Origin: Coptodactyla brooksi
Lineage: Eukaryota; Arthropoda; Insecta; Coleoptera; Scarabaeidae
Assembly: GCA_033557675.1 (NCBI GenBank)
Contig: JAWQRM010000126.1
Coordinates: 1-29,672 of the forward strand
Length of the DNA: 29,672 nucleotides
Direction of reading: 5' to 3'
The position numbers were made by a program, and so were the translations under genes. Shown in pieces: positions 18,978-27,060 of the stretch (position 1 is the stretch's first letter; each line of letters starts with the position of its first letter). Below the pieces are notes generated by a model, which ran no database searches, was not told the DNA's origin, and saw nothing but the letters and a program-made list of their open reading frames with translations.

Positions 18978-20812
18978 CATATTTTTTGAAAATGGCACTT
19001 CTAAGTAGAAAAAAATGTAATTTAAAGTTTTTTACTCCAAATGTTTTGCCAATTACTCAAGTTAATAAAAATAAAATTCGACACTCTTAGCTAGAACGGA
19101 AGTTTCTTTACATTTACCGGGAACGTGTTTACATTTAATAAGAATTGTACAGTTGTTAACTGTTTTAGTAACAGTAACTAAAACGAAATTCGCATAATAA
19201 ATAAAATATAAGTTATATATCTCATGAAATAAACAATAAACACAGTTTATAGCAAATACCTTGAATGATAAGACTGTGAGATTGACATTATATTTAACTT
19301 TATTATACTAATAGAAGATATAATCGCTATTATAAGACGTAGAATTGAAATATAAAATGTCTTATCCAACTAACAAACGGTAAGGTCACAACATGCGCCA
19401 AGTTTACACGGTTGTTAATTTAAACCACAAACTTTGCAATTAATGTATTTACGTTTTTTAATATTCATAGTTTAACGCTGTGCAGAAGTCATTGCTATGG
19501 TGGTATTGTTATTTTTTTACGTTATTGTACAGTTTAATGTTTCCTCTAGCAATTGTCGTTTACTTGTCGGAAAATATGAAGTAATGAAGGCGCTATGTAG
19601 GAAATTAACACTAGAACTACCGTACAATGATGTAATGACGTTTGCAGCGATAACTTAAAGGGTTAATCTTTAAAGGGGCTTCTTTCTTCCATGCATAGTT
19701 TGAGTTGGCCCTGTTCTATTTGTTTATGACGTGGATCCCGCCACTTTCGTCACGCGCTGTACACGGCATTTTCGGTCTGCGTTTCTTTGAGAATGAGTGT
19801 ACAGACGACCGATGTGTATAACTTATAAACCCGACCGGCCTACCGTATATTGGTATGTGTAAATTGTAGATTGGAATGCAAACTCAAGCTGGGTGGAGTC
19901 CGGGTCAAGACACTGTCCTCCACCGGTTGCCAAGCGCTCAAGCCTAACCTAACTATTCGCGCAGATCGCGTGAATCTGCGATACAGAAGAAAATGTCGAA
20001 GAGTCACGATGAAAACGTCAAGTTTCGATTTAATTACTTTATTACGCCGTTTGGCTCGTATTTAAATAACAATAACGAACGAAACGTACCGGTAACTCGG
20101 GTTGGTTAGCAGAAGGCTTATGATTCAGTCGTATAAATAACAAAATATCTATATCTAATATAATAAAAATTTAACCTTTTTTTTCAAGGTGAGACACAGT
20201 CATTTGCGGTTTTATAGATGTTTAAATCCTCTCTTTTCTATTCTAAATGAATCAGGGTACATAAATACGACTTACAACGACTCAAAAGTGAAGCAAACGA
20301 CTTCTCTAGGGCTTAGACTCGTGTTGTGTTGAATTCACGTGGCGTTGCGGTATGGGTAGTTTCTATATCGCCGAGAAAACATCATTTCAGCGACATTTTC
20401 AGTTCAGGGAATGAAACAGTCTAGTTAACCGTTTTAGTAGAACTAAAATGGTGGAATTACGAACTATAAACATTGTTGCAGTTATTACATCTTTTGAATT
20501 AAGTTCAAGAAAAAGAACAATTGGGAAAAACTTTCAATCTGGAGACGCGAAGTGTTAAATTGTCAGAGTATTTGAAGGTATCGCTTTAATTATTAATTTC
20601 AATGCGCGAAACAATATCGCATCCATACGCATAGTTCACAACTTTCCATTTGAATAGATTTACATCACTTGCAAGTTCGGCGCACCTTCTTTGTTTTTCC
20701 ACCAGTAATATTCATGCTCTTACCTGTATTATTAACAAATATTGTAATTCCAAAAATTGATTAATACACCAACTAATCCAAAAGTTTGCAGATTTAAATG
20801 AAATTCTACTAA
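18978..20812. other. No recognisable gene
   Basis: This is mostly AT-rich. TTAACACTAGAACTACC (19607 region) and AAAGGGTTAA (19657 region) could be ends of a tiny TTAA-flanked element of the piggyBac type. A GC-richer patch at 19720-19990 contains the inverted pair CGCAGAT/ATCTGCG (near 19960-19980). The plus frame 19850-20065 has no recognisable domain. Confidence 0.45.
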
Positions 20813-21080
20813 TTATATATAGTTTTCAGTTTGGACAACAAGGTGTTATCCACTATTGTGTTAACTTTGTCTGCTTTGACTAATATTGTATTACTTTTTG
20901 TAATTTCTTTCTCATACTTTTCATTGTCTTCTGCTCTTGGTGGATTGTACTGTTAACTTTGTTATGTTTGTGTTCGTTCTCCTTAATTATGTTTTCTATT
21001 TCTTGTGTAGTTGTGTCTTCTTCTCGCTTGTAGTCCGTTGGCAGCTTTTGCGCTTTCACAATTAAATTTTCGATGTTTCA
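20813..21080 (-). pseudogene. Penelope-like element reverse transcriptase N-terminal remnant
   Basis: The minus strand reads ENLIVKAQKLPTDYKREED, then IENIIKENEHKHNKVN. After a frame change it reads KYEKEITKSNTILVKADKVN, then TIVDNTLLSKL. The KADK.NTIV string corresponds to the K-ADKGNT-V motif that opens the PLE reverse-transcriptase region, and NL..KA..LPTDY is a typical sequence ahead of it. The fragment stops there; no later reverse-transcriptase motif follows. It is the only PLE N-terminal piece in the window. Confidence 0.6.
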
Positions 21081-21110
21081 TTAACTTCATGATGTACCAA
21101 GACTTTTCAT

Positions 21111-21126
21111 TAACAGTTAACTGTTA
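21111..21126. repeat. Perfect 16-bp palindrome
   Basis: TAACAGTTAACTGTTA is fully self-complementary and contains two opposed Myb-like TAACNG strings. More copies of AACAGTT or AACTGTC occur within the next 130 bp. A functional role is not supported beyond the motif match. Confidence 0.5.
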
Positions 21127-21380
21127 TTAGCTATCAAAACTATGTAGCCGCCTATCAATGTGAATTAAGATGTCATTAAAAGTCATTATCAATTATTTTT
21201 AATTGACCGTTAAATTTCATTAACTGTCAAAATTAACAGTTCATCTATGAACATGAGTTACAATGTCATTACAATATTAAGGGCTTAAAAAAGATTTGTT
21301 ATAGCCGGTGTTAATCTAAGACAAATCTTCTTTCTTTCTACTCCATAATATATTTATTATTATATATTTCCGACACACAT

Positions 21381-21480
21381 GCTGTCCCAATATGATTTCC
21401 CCACTGGGATATCTCAGAATTAGTAAGAGATATGGTTTCAGTACCAAAATTGTCGTATAGGGCAAGGATGATTTATATGG
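21381..21480 (+). mobile_element. Copy B of the short TIR element (left part)
   Basis: GCTGTCCCAATATGATTTCC, CTGGGATATCTCAGAATTAG and TAAGAGATATGG match the left end at 22792. ATTGTCGTATAGGGCAAGG matches the sequence on both sides of the hAT insertion there. This copy therefore shows the pre-insertion state of the GTCGTATA site. The right half is not recognisable. Confidence 0.7.
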
Positions 21481-21649
21481 TTAGTGCATGTTCTATTTAC
21501 GACTATGTCAACAAAAAACAAGTATAAACATAAACAAGTATAAAAAACAAGAAAGTGTGTACCGCTAGTAGCCATATTTATATTCATAATGAGGTTTAAG
21601 CTTAAAATAATAATTTGGCTTTGATAGATTTGTTCTTTTCTTTATACGT

Positions 21650-21683
21650 GACCGCTTTCTCTCTTCTATAAGACCATCTTCAG
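21650..21683 (-). ncRNA. Hammerhead-like remnant (CTGAAGATGG type)
   Basis: The minus strand has CTGAAGA (21683-21677), one extra T, GGTCTTATAGAAGAGA and then GAAAGCGGTC (21660-21651). The order CUGANGA, hairpin, GAAA, GGTC is that of a PLE hammerhead, but stem II no longer pairs well. No coding part of a PLE adjoins it. Confidence 0.35.
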
Positions 21684-22130
21684 AGGTGGCAAGTAACTTG
21701 AACAAACATTATGTATAGTAGAATATAAAATATAGAATACAAGTGAATATAAAATACGTTACATGGTTTCTATTTGTGTTTGTTTATTCTTAAATTAGTA
21801 CATGTTAGTAATATACTTTTTTTTACTGATGAAATTCAACTCGCTCGCAAGTATAAAATTATCGATTTCGTGTGATCTTAACATATCAGGAGGATATCGA
21901 ATAAACTAGGGATACTGTGCAACCTAACCGGGTTAATATCCAATAATATTAACCTACGTGTTTTTAATCTTCAAACACACAATGTAAATATCTCTATGTT
22001 CAACCAATCTTACGTAAAATAAACAAGCTTGAAATTAAAAAAATATGAATTAGCGCAAATTCATATTTTCTTTTCATTTAGGTAATATTATCTATTTCTT
22101 CTTTGTACTAGGCAAAAAAGAATAATGATC
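21684..22130. other. No recognisable gene
   Basis: AT-rich sequence with no supported frame or repeat. Confidence 0.5.
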
Positions 22131-22172
22131 TATCCGAGTCCGGATTTGAACCTGCGACCTTCTGGTTTCAAG
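22131..22172 (-). repeat. tRNA-derived fragment with B box
   Basis: The minus strand reads GAAACCAGAAGGTCGCAGG and then GTTCAAATCCGGACTCGGATA, with a B-box match GGTTCAAATCC (22152-22142) like a tRNA T arm. A TTTTTT run about 25 nt further on could serve as a polymerase III terminator. No A box or D arm is visible on the 5' side, so this is a tRNA-derived SINE or tRNA fragment and not a gene. Confidence 0.5.
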
Positions 22173-22559
22173 AAAATCAAATCAAGTATATTTTTGTTAA
22201 TTATAACAATACAATATTTACAATAATGTGTACATAATAAAACATAATAAAACAATATAGTTCGGATTTACTGTCGTCAATCAAATTATATTTTTCACAC
22301 AGAGGACAATGGTTTTTTCCTGCAATCAAATTATATCTGTGTGGGTATTCATTATCTTCCAGTTTAGAATAACCTGACATTATAATTTCTTTTGTTTCTT
22401 CTGGCAGCGCACTCTGCACAGTTTGATTTCTGTGTTTAATTTTAATATTCATTTTTTATAACTTTTTGTTTTATTAACTTCATTTTCTATGGCATCTTTC
22501 GAGTGTTTAAATTAAAGATTTTTATCCTCGCTTTTTAAATTTTATACCGATATGTCAAC

Positions 22560-22790
22560 TGTTAATAATAACAATAATAACTTTATTGATCCAAAAGATC
22601 CCAAAGGATATAGGATAAGTTGCAAAACAAAGTTCCTTAAAGCCAACCCAAAACTTGGTTAATCGAAAATACAAAGAATCCAAATATTCATCTATGCTAT
22701 AAAACGCGTTCCGTAATAAAATATTTCTAATATATCTAACAAAACTGACATAAGCCACAATCCTAATTACAATTGGTAACTTATTATACA
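22560..22790 (-). pseudogene. Non-LTR retrotransposon 3' end with TTATTA tail
   Basis: The minus-strand frame contains LPIVIRIVAYVSFVRYIRN followed by LLRNAFYSIDEYLDSLYFRL, which resembles the C-terminus of jockey/CR1-type reverse-transcriptase proteins (YVRN..LRDL.I.S.DE.....RF). An AATAAAG signal (22587-22581) and a short TTATTA-like microsatellite tail (22580-22562) follow in the same orientation. Many insect non-LTR elements end this way. The 5' side is truncated at the boundary with the TIR element starting at 22792. Confidence 0.5.
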
Positions 22791-22870
22791 CGGTGTCCCA
22801 GTATAATTTCTCCACTCGGATATCTCGGAGTTAGTAAGAGATATTGATTCTGGAGAAATACTGTCGTATA

Positions 22871-24170
22871 CAGTGGCGTAACGTGGGTTTCAGCCGCCCG
22901 GGCGAAGGTCACATTTGCCGCCCCCTTATTTATTAATCTATTTACATCCAAAAGGCTTCAAAATTTACAGAAATTTTAAAGAAGTTTTCGGTAAGAATAA
23001 ATTTGTTATTGTGTATTGTATAGTGTATAAATAAATAAATCATATATGTATGACTTATAATAAGCAAATGTATTACAAAAGTTCTTACTCATTTGCCACG
23101 TATTCTTACACGTATGACATATGTACACAATATTTATGATATGCTGATATGATATTGTTGACAATAATTAGTTATTGTTACATAAAATTAAGAACACATA
23201 ACGAGTAGCAGAGAATGGAATATAAAACACAAAGCAACTTCCAATTAGAGCTAGAATAATACTGTTACGATACAAATTTTTATTGAAAAATTAATAAAAT
23301 TAAAAATAAAATTGTGTTTAATTAAAATTTTATTCATTTAGTTTTTCTAAGAGCAAAGTTTTTTTATTGCACTATCAATATCTATCGCATCACGTACGCT
23401 TTGCTCAATAGATAATTGGTTAGCCTTAAAGTAGTTATTGTTGATCTCAAATAATTTTTTATCAACTTCAATTTTGAAAAGCTTCGCTCACAGCTGGCAT
23501 TGCTTAAGGCAATTGTGAGGAATATTCGAAGTATTATTATAATATTGGGCAGAGTATCTTCTAGCTTGGATTTTACAATAAACTGCAATAATCCAAGTGT
23601 GTTCGTATCGTAGAAAATTTCAAAATAAGTAATATATTTAAAAAATTTGCTACTTTCTAAAATTTGCCTCTTTTGAATTCTTTTCATTAATTAAGTAATG
23701 CTTGTAAAATTGTAATGTTCACATTGTTCTAATTGAACAAGTAGACCATCGATTTATATTTTACATACAATTTTTAGTCAAAGTTCAATAATAATAACCA
23801 CAACACGCACTTAAAGAAAATCATGAATTTTAGCAGTTTAATTGAGTCAATGTGAATTGGACAGCCGATGATCGAGCAATGAACAACACAAAAGAAAAGG
23901 GATTCCCCGATTGCCAGTCGCTAGAGAGAGCGAGATGCCTACTAAAAGAAAGGGGATTTCCCGATGCCATTACAGATCAAATAATAAAAAGTTCCCTGCT
24001 CATTTTAATCGGCTCGATTTGTAGGTGTGACAAAAATATGAAATGGAGTGGTTCACATTTTTGGTTTAGATTACAGGACATTATTACTATTTATCGTGAA
24101 ATTTTGCCGCCCTCAAAGAGTGCCGCTCGGGGCGGGCCGCCCCCACCGCCCCTGCTATGCTACGCCTCTG
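22871..24170 (-). mobile_element. hAT element with 8-bp target-site duplication, nested
   Basis: The 8-bp direct repeat GTCGTATA occurs at 22863-22870 and 24171-24178. Between them is a 1300-bp unit whose ends are CAGTGGCGTAAC and, on the minus strand, CAGAGGCGTAGC (10 of 12 identical). 8-bp duplications and CAG-starting ends with GGCGTA are hAT hallmarks. Both subterminal regions are GC-rich (GCCGCCC and similar). The element carries only the 3' part of a transposase gene (23347-23687), so it is an internally deleted, non-autonomous copy. Copies A and B of the surrounding TIR element preserve the unoccupied site. Confidence 0.9.
23347..23687 (-). pseudogene. hAT transposase C-terminal dimerisation domain, frameshifted
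   Basis: The minus strand from 23687 reads LPNIIIILRIFLTIALSNAS, then CERSFSKLKLIKNYLRSTIT and RLTNYL. This is the hAT C-terminal dimerisation domain, with the hallmark block S.ASCERSFS.LK.IKNYLRS. A single-base shift near 23405 breaks the frame; the next frame continues SIEQSVRDAIDIDSAIKKLC to the stop at 23347, which is the usual end of these proteins. A stop lies just upstream of the first Met, and no catalytic core is present. One base change away from an open C-terminus, it looks fairly recent, but most of the protein is missing. Confidence 0.88.
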
Positions 24171-24416
24171 GTCGTATAGCAAACAGGCAAGGAAAGAATT
24201 GTACTCAAGTTAATTGTAATCAAGTTACACTTTTTTAATGGAATGGTATGCTTTTTCATAAAAAAATTGACAGCTGCTCATTTATTCTTTTCATTCGAGC
24301 ACAATAAATTTAACGTTAACAAAACGATATCTCTTACCAGCTCCGAGATTTCAGAGTAGTTCATCATACTGGGACACCTTGCGTAGTACAACCCTCCACG
24401 TAGTACGGATTTCGTT

Positions 24417-24423
24417 TATAAAA
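24417..24423 (+). promoter_or_regulatory. Possible TATA box upstream of the candidate gene
   Basis: TATAAAA lies about 120 bp ahead of the first inferred splice donor (24551) and just right of the TIR element end (24378). A cap site around 24445-24455 would give a short first exon. This is supported by motif and position only. Confidence 0.3.
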
Positions 24424-24542
24424 CCTCAATCTGCAGCTTATCGCAAATTTGCACAGTGTCTTGTCACATACATTCGGTGATGTAAACTATTAGATTATTC
24501 AATAGTAGATATGATAAAGTTCAAATTTTCAAAAATATATAC

Positions 24543-24801
24543 ATGGAAAGGTGAGTAATTTTTCGTTTACAAAGATTTGGCAATTCTGTATAATATTTAT
24601 AATACTACATACTACATTTTCCACCAAAGAGACGGTAGTTTTTAAAGACAATGACTTAAAAGTTAATGATATTTGTCCAGGACTTCGAATTGTGTTTGAA
24701 AATTTTGATGGGAGTAATTTTTTCCTTTCAGAAAACAGTCGAAAATGCGTAACTCCGCCCACCAGTACCTCCGCCACCGCCCGTTGGGCGGAGGCAGCTG
24801 A
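24543..24801 (+). promoter_or_regulatory. Spliced upstream ORF in the 5' leader, with a 181-nt intron
   Basis: GGAAAG|GTGAGT at 24550/24551 is a consensus splice donor, and TTTTTTCCTTTCAG ending at 24731 is a strong acceptor, defining a 181-nt intron. Joining the exons puts the ATG at 24543 in frame with a second ATG at 24745 and gives a 25-residue peptide (begins MERKQSKMR) that stops at 24799-24801, before the main start at 24823 and in the same frame. Such an upstream ORF would be expected to lower translation of the main protein. The splice junctions are inferred. Confidence 0.5.
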
Positions 24802-24822
24802 CTTCCCGCCCCGCGCCCAGCG

Positions 24823-25137
24823 ATGGCAGCCGACATGCGGTCGCCGAACGTGTCGGTCACGCCCATCAACATGGAGCCGTACCCGCCCGCGCTCGCCAAC
24901 GGCCACGCGCGCGAATCCCGCCCCCAGCGGCGAGATGCCACGCCCCCGTGCCCTGCCTCTGAGGCCCCGCTCGACGCGTCCGACGCGGAGGTCGCCGAGA
25001 TCGAGTTCCAGATGAGCGTGAATCTGCGCAGCAAGAAGCAGCGCGGCGGGGACGAGCTGCCACGCCCCATGTCGTGGGAGGGGGAGCTGTCGGACGGGGA
25101 GAGGGAGATGTGCGTGGACGACGGCCACGGATCTCAG
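24823..25137 (+). CDS. First coding exon of an unidentified host gene (regulatory-protein-like)
   Basis: The exon is GC- and CpG-rich in an AT-rich neighbourhood. It follows the acceptor at 24731 and ends CAG|GTAGGT at 25137/25138 after exactly 105 codons (phase 0). The start ATG has G at -3 and +4, a good initiation context. The peptide starts MAADMRSPNVSVTPINMEPY, is rich in Pro, Ala, Arg, Asp and Glu, and appears disordered. It contains a basic run RSKKQR (possible nuclear signal) flanked by IEFQMSVNL and by PRPMSWEGELSDGEREM, an acidic Ser/Glu/Asp tail. The compact motifs inside disorder resemble N-terminal parts of transcription regulators, but I cannot name the family. The antisense frame over the same DNA is a GC-driven shadow. 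Further exons must lie beyond the window or within the downstream sequence, where I see none. A second GTAGG donor four bases later is possible. Confidence 0.6.
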
Positions 25138-26699
25138 GTAGGTAGGCCCTTTCTGTTCGCGCATAAAAGGATTCGCGCATGTGCGAATCAAGACATAATA
25201 TTAATTTCCTCCAAACTCGCCCAGTTCAATGTGTGTCGAGTAGTACTCTCCACTTTATTTTTAACACGGTCCGCACAAATTAAGAAAAAATCCGATAGCA
25301 TTTTTTTTCTGTTAAGATTCTTTTCCAGGATTTTTTCCAGACAGAACTCCAACTCTCCACGACTACATTTCCAAATTTATAACAACTCTTGACATAAAAT
25401 GTGCAACACCGTGTTGCGGTCCTTCTATGAAAACAGAAGATTTTCAAGTTCAAGTTCTAGGAGCAATGGTTGTTTAACCAAAGCAATCAATCCGGGCTGT
25501 CGCTACAGAAATAGCTGTTGCTGATGCTCTTTTACGTGTTAAGAAAAGTACCTCAGCAGGAGATATTTTTGAAGGAGATACAATTAATCTTCTATAGCAC
25601 TGCTTATGTTTGAACTCTTCATTTAATATCTTGAATAAATCTTAGATAAGGTTACGGTTTCGACGTGAAAGATAATAAAATAAAAAGAAAAGTACATAAA
25701 AATCACCATTTGTTTTATAGAGACGATCTGTTATACCGTGCTGGAAAATACATCTTGTCCCATAGGGGTATGGTATTATCGTCTGATTGGTGGACGAGTC
25801 GGGTGATCCCGGAGATCGGACGACAATTAGCGAGTCGCGCACTTGCCTCGCCAGCTTTGACGAACGCACATCTCAAACGTTTTTACAACCGCCGAGAGGG
25901 TTCAAATTATCAGTTGGTATTTGAGCGGCAATTCTTTGGTAGAAGTTGTAAATTTATTCGCAGTTGCTTTCGAAAATAGTCTAGTTACATTGCATCGAAC
26001 AATATTGCGTATTGCCAATGTGTTCGAAACGATAGTTTGTGCGACAGACTATTACTCCGGAAATGCTCTCCAGAGTGAGGAGAAATTTCTACGACAGGTT
26101 AGGGTATTGTTTGGCGAAATAGGAGGCATCTTTAAATTATGAGGAATCTTTCATTTAGTTTTATTTTAAAATATTAGAATTATTTTATTTTAACGTGACC
26201 TTTTATTTGAGTAAGAATGAAGTTTTTGTTTGTTTGTCGAACTTAAACGTTCGAAAAGAGATGAATGAACATTTATTGATAGTAGTTAAAAAATAAGTGT
26301 ACGTAAGACGATTTCAACCAGACATGAGTACATACTCCCATGACATCAGAAGTCTTACTAAGTAGTTGCGCCGTAGATCAAGCGAGCTCGTGAGGTAGAG
26401 GACGGTTACAGGCTCGTGGTGGGAGTGTTATGTGAATCTGCTATGAGACCAGAAAGATTTTCCTATAGTATGTGAATATAACTAAAGTTATAGATGAAAA
26501 TAAAAGGATCTAAAATTGATTTAGAGTGGACAATTGTTGCTCTGTTATTTAAGTAATCAGATCAAAATCAACTCCTTAGACGTACAGGAATATCTCCTTA
26601 GTAATATTTTTTCATCTTGAGAGAAATCAACCTTATTTGACGTCAAAAATTGCTGCGATATTAAAAAACAATCCTTCCTCGTATCTTCGAAATAAAACA
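25138..26699. other. Intron or intergenic sequence without a recognisable gene
   Basis: It starts with the splice donor and, 32 nt in, the hairpin GATTCGCGC/GTGCGAATC (25170-25189). A 15-nt palindrome GCAACACCGTGTTGC lies at 25403-25417. The plus frame 25665-25979 (104 codons) and its antisense partner have no recognisable domain. If the candidate gene continues to the right, this is its next intron. Confidence 0.45.
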
Positions 26700-26805
26700 A
26701 TGATGACGACAATTGTCTTCGTCGCTTCTGATGATGCCGACACGGTCCGCGAAACGCCCGTCAAGCAAATAAACATTTCGGTTTTGGTGTAGTGGTGGCA
26801 TTGTT
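26700..26805 (+). repeat. PLE pseudo-LTR fragment
   Basis: TTGTCTTCGTCGCTTCTGAT is related to the sequence ahead of the hammerhead-like motif at 6310. After the motif, AATAAACATTTCGG and GTGTAGTGGTGGCATTG resemble PLE termini. The fragment adjoins, and probably truncated, the mariner remnant at 26806. No PLE coding sequence remains here. Confidence 0.55.
26724..26766 (+). ncRNA. Best-formed hammerhead-like ribozyme motif in the window
   Basis: Stem I is a perfect four-bp GCTT/AAGC (26724-26727 and 26763-26766). CTGATGA occupies 26728-26734, followed by one extra T. Stem II is GCCGAC/GTCCGC (26736-26741 and 26745-26750), loop ACG, with one C-C mismatch. GAAA is at 26751-26754, then a two-bp stem III AC/GT around GCCC, and GTC (26760-26762) directly before the predicted cleavage point. 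All core residues of a PLE-type minimal hammerhead are present. The extra base before stem II and the mismatch are the only departures. Confidence 0.65.
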
Positions 26806-27060
26806 TGACCATTAAAAGACATCTATAGAGAACGAAACAAATAGCAGTCAATCGGGGCAAGGTCAGGGTTGTATGGTGGATGCATCAAAATTTCCCAACC
26901 TAGTTCTCTCAACTTTTGAGTCATTAAAGATGTTGGTGATCTGGCGTTGTCGTGACAACGCCAGACAACGCCTTTCCTAATGATTAATTCTGGCGCTTTA
27001 CCTCAATTGCGCGCTTTAATCTCGTTAATTCTTAACAGTAAAGAGTGGAATAAATCGTAA
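26806..27060 (-). pseudogene. mariner transposase C-terminal half
   Basis: The minus strand reads KAPELIIRKGVVWRCHDNAR, then SPTSLMTQKLRELGWEILMH, then PPYNPDLAPIDCYLFRSL and a stop. HDNAR carries the second catalytic Asp and APID the third. They are 33 residues apart, one fewer than the 34 of typical mariners (DD34D), because one residue is missing after NAR. RINEIKARN, ending in a stop, precedes KAPEL. The first Asp block is absent. The protein would continue past FNGQ, where PLE sequence interrupts it at about 26805. Confidence 0.85.
26940..26965. repeat. 12-bp perfect palindrome inside the mariner frame
   Basis: TCTGGCGTTGTC (26940-26951) is inverted at 26954-26965 across GT. It overlaps the codons for the HDNAR block containing the second catalytic Asp. 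Ordinary mariners read FHHDNAR here; the residues WRCHDNAR suggest a local duplication or inversion made the stem. Confidence 0.7.

Larger units (their letters stand above)
22792..24378 (+). mobile_element. Short TIR element (copy C) interrupted by a hAT element
   Basis: The left end GGTGTCCCAGTATAATTTCT (22792 onward) continues with CTCGGATATCTCGGAGTTAG and TAAGAGATA. The right end, read on the minus strand from 24378, is GGTGTCCCAGTATGATGAAC, then CTGAAATCTCGGAGCTGG and TAAGAGATA. The two terminal repeats are about 50 bp long. Removing the hAT insertion and one target-site copy leaves an element of about 280 bp. No coding capacity is present. Copies A (3916) and B (21381) belong to the same family. 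The superfamily is not certain. Confidence 0.8.

Noticed and set aside
21520..21550. AAACAAGTATAAA short direct repeats as a satellite
   Set aside because: Only two or three irregular A-rich copies occur, consistent with slippage in simple sequence.
22131..22172. Functional tRNA gene on the minus strand
   Set aside because: Only the T-arm-like B box is present. There is no A box, D arm or complete acceptor stem, so it is kept as a tRNA-derived fragment.
24551..25015. 154-codon plus-strand frame starting in the inferred intron
   Set aside because: It begins exactly at the splice donor and crosses the intron and acceptor. The other frame of the exon ends precisely at a consensus donor in phase 0 and has better start context.
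24529..25191. 220-codon minus-strand frame over the GC-rich exon
   Set aside because: It is an antisense shadow of high-GC sequence: Arg/Ala/Gly/His-rich low complexity, crossing both inferred splice sites of the plus-strand gene.
25665..25979. 104-codon plus-strand frame in the region after the exon
   Set aside because: No recognisable domain, an equally open antisense frame over part of it, and no acceptor or donor sites at its edges that would make it an exon.
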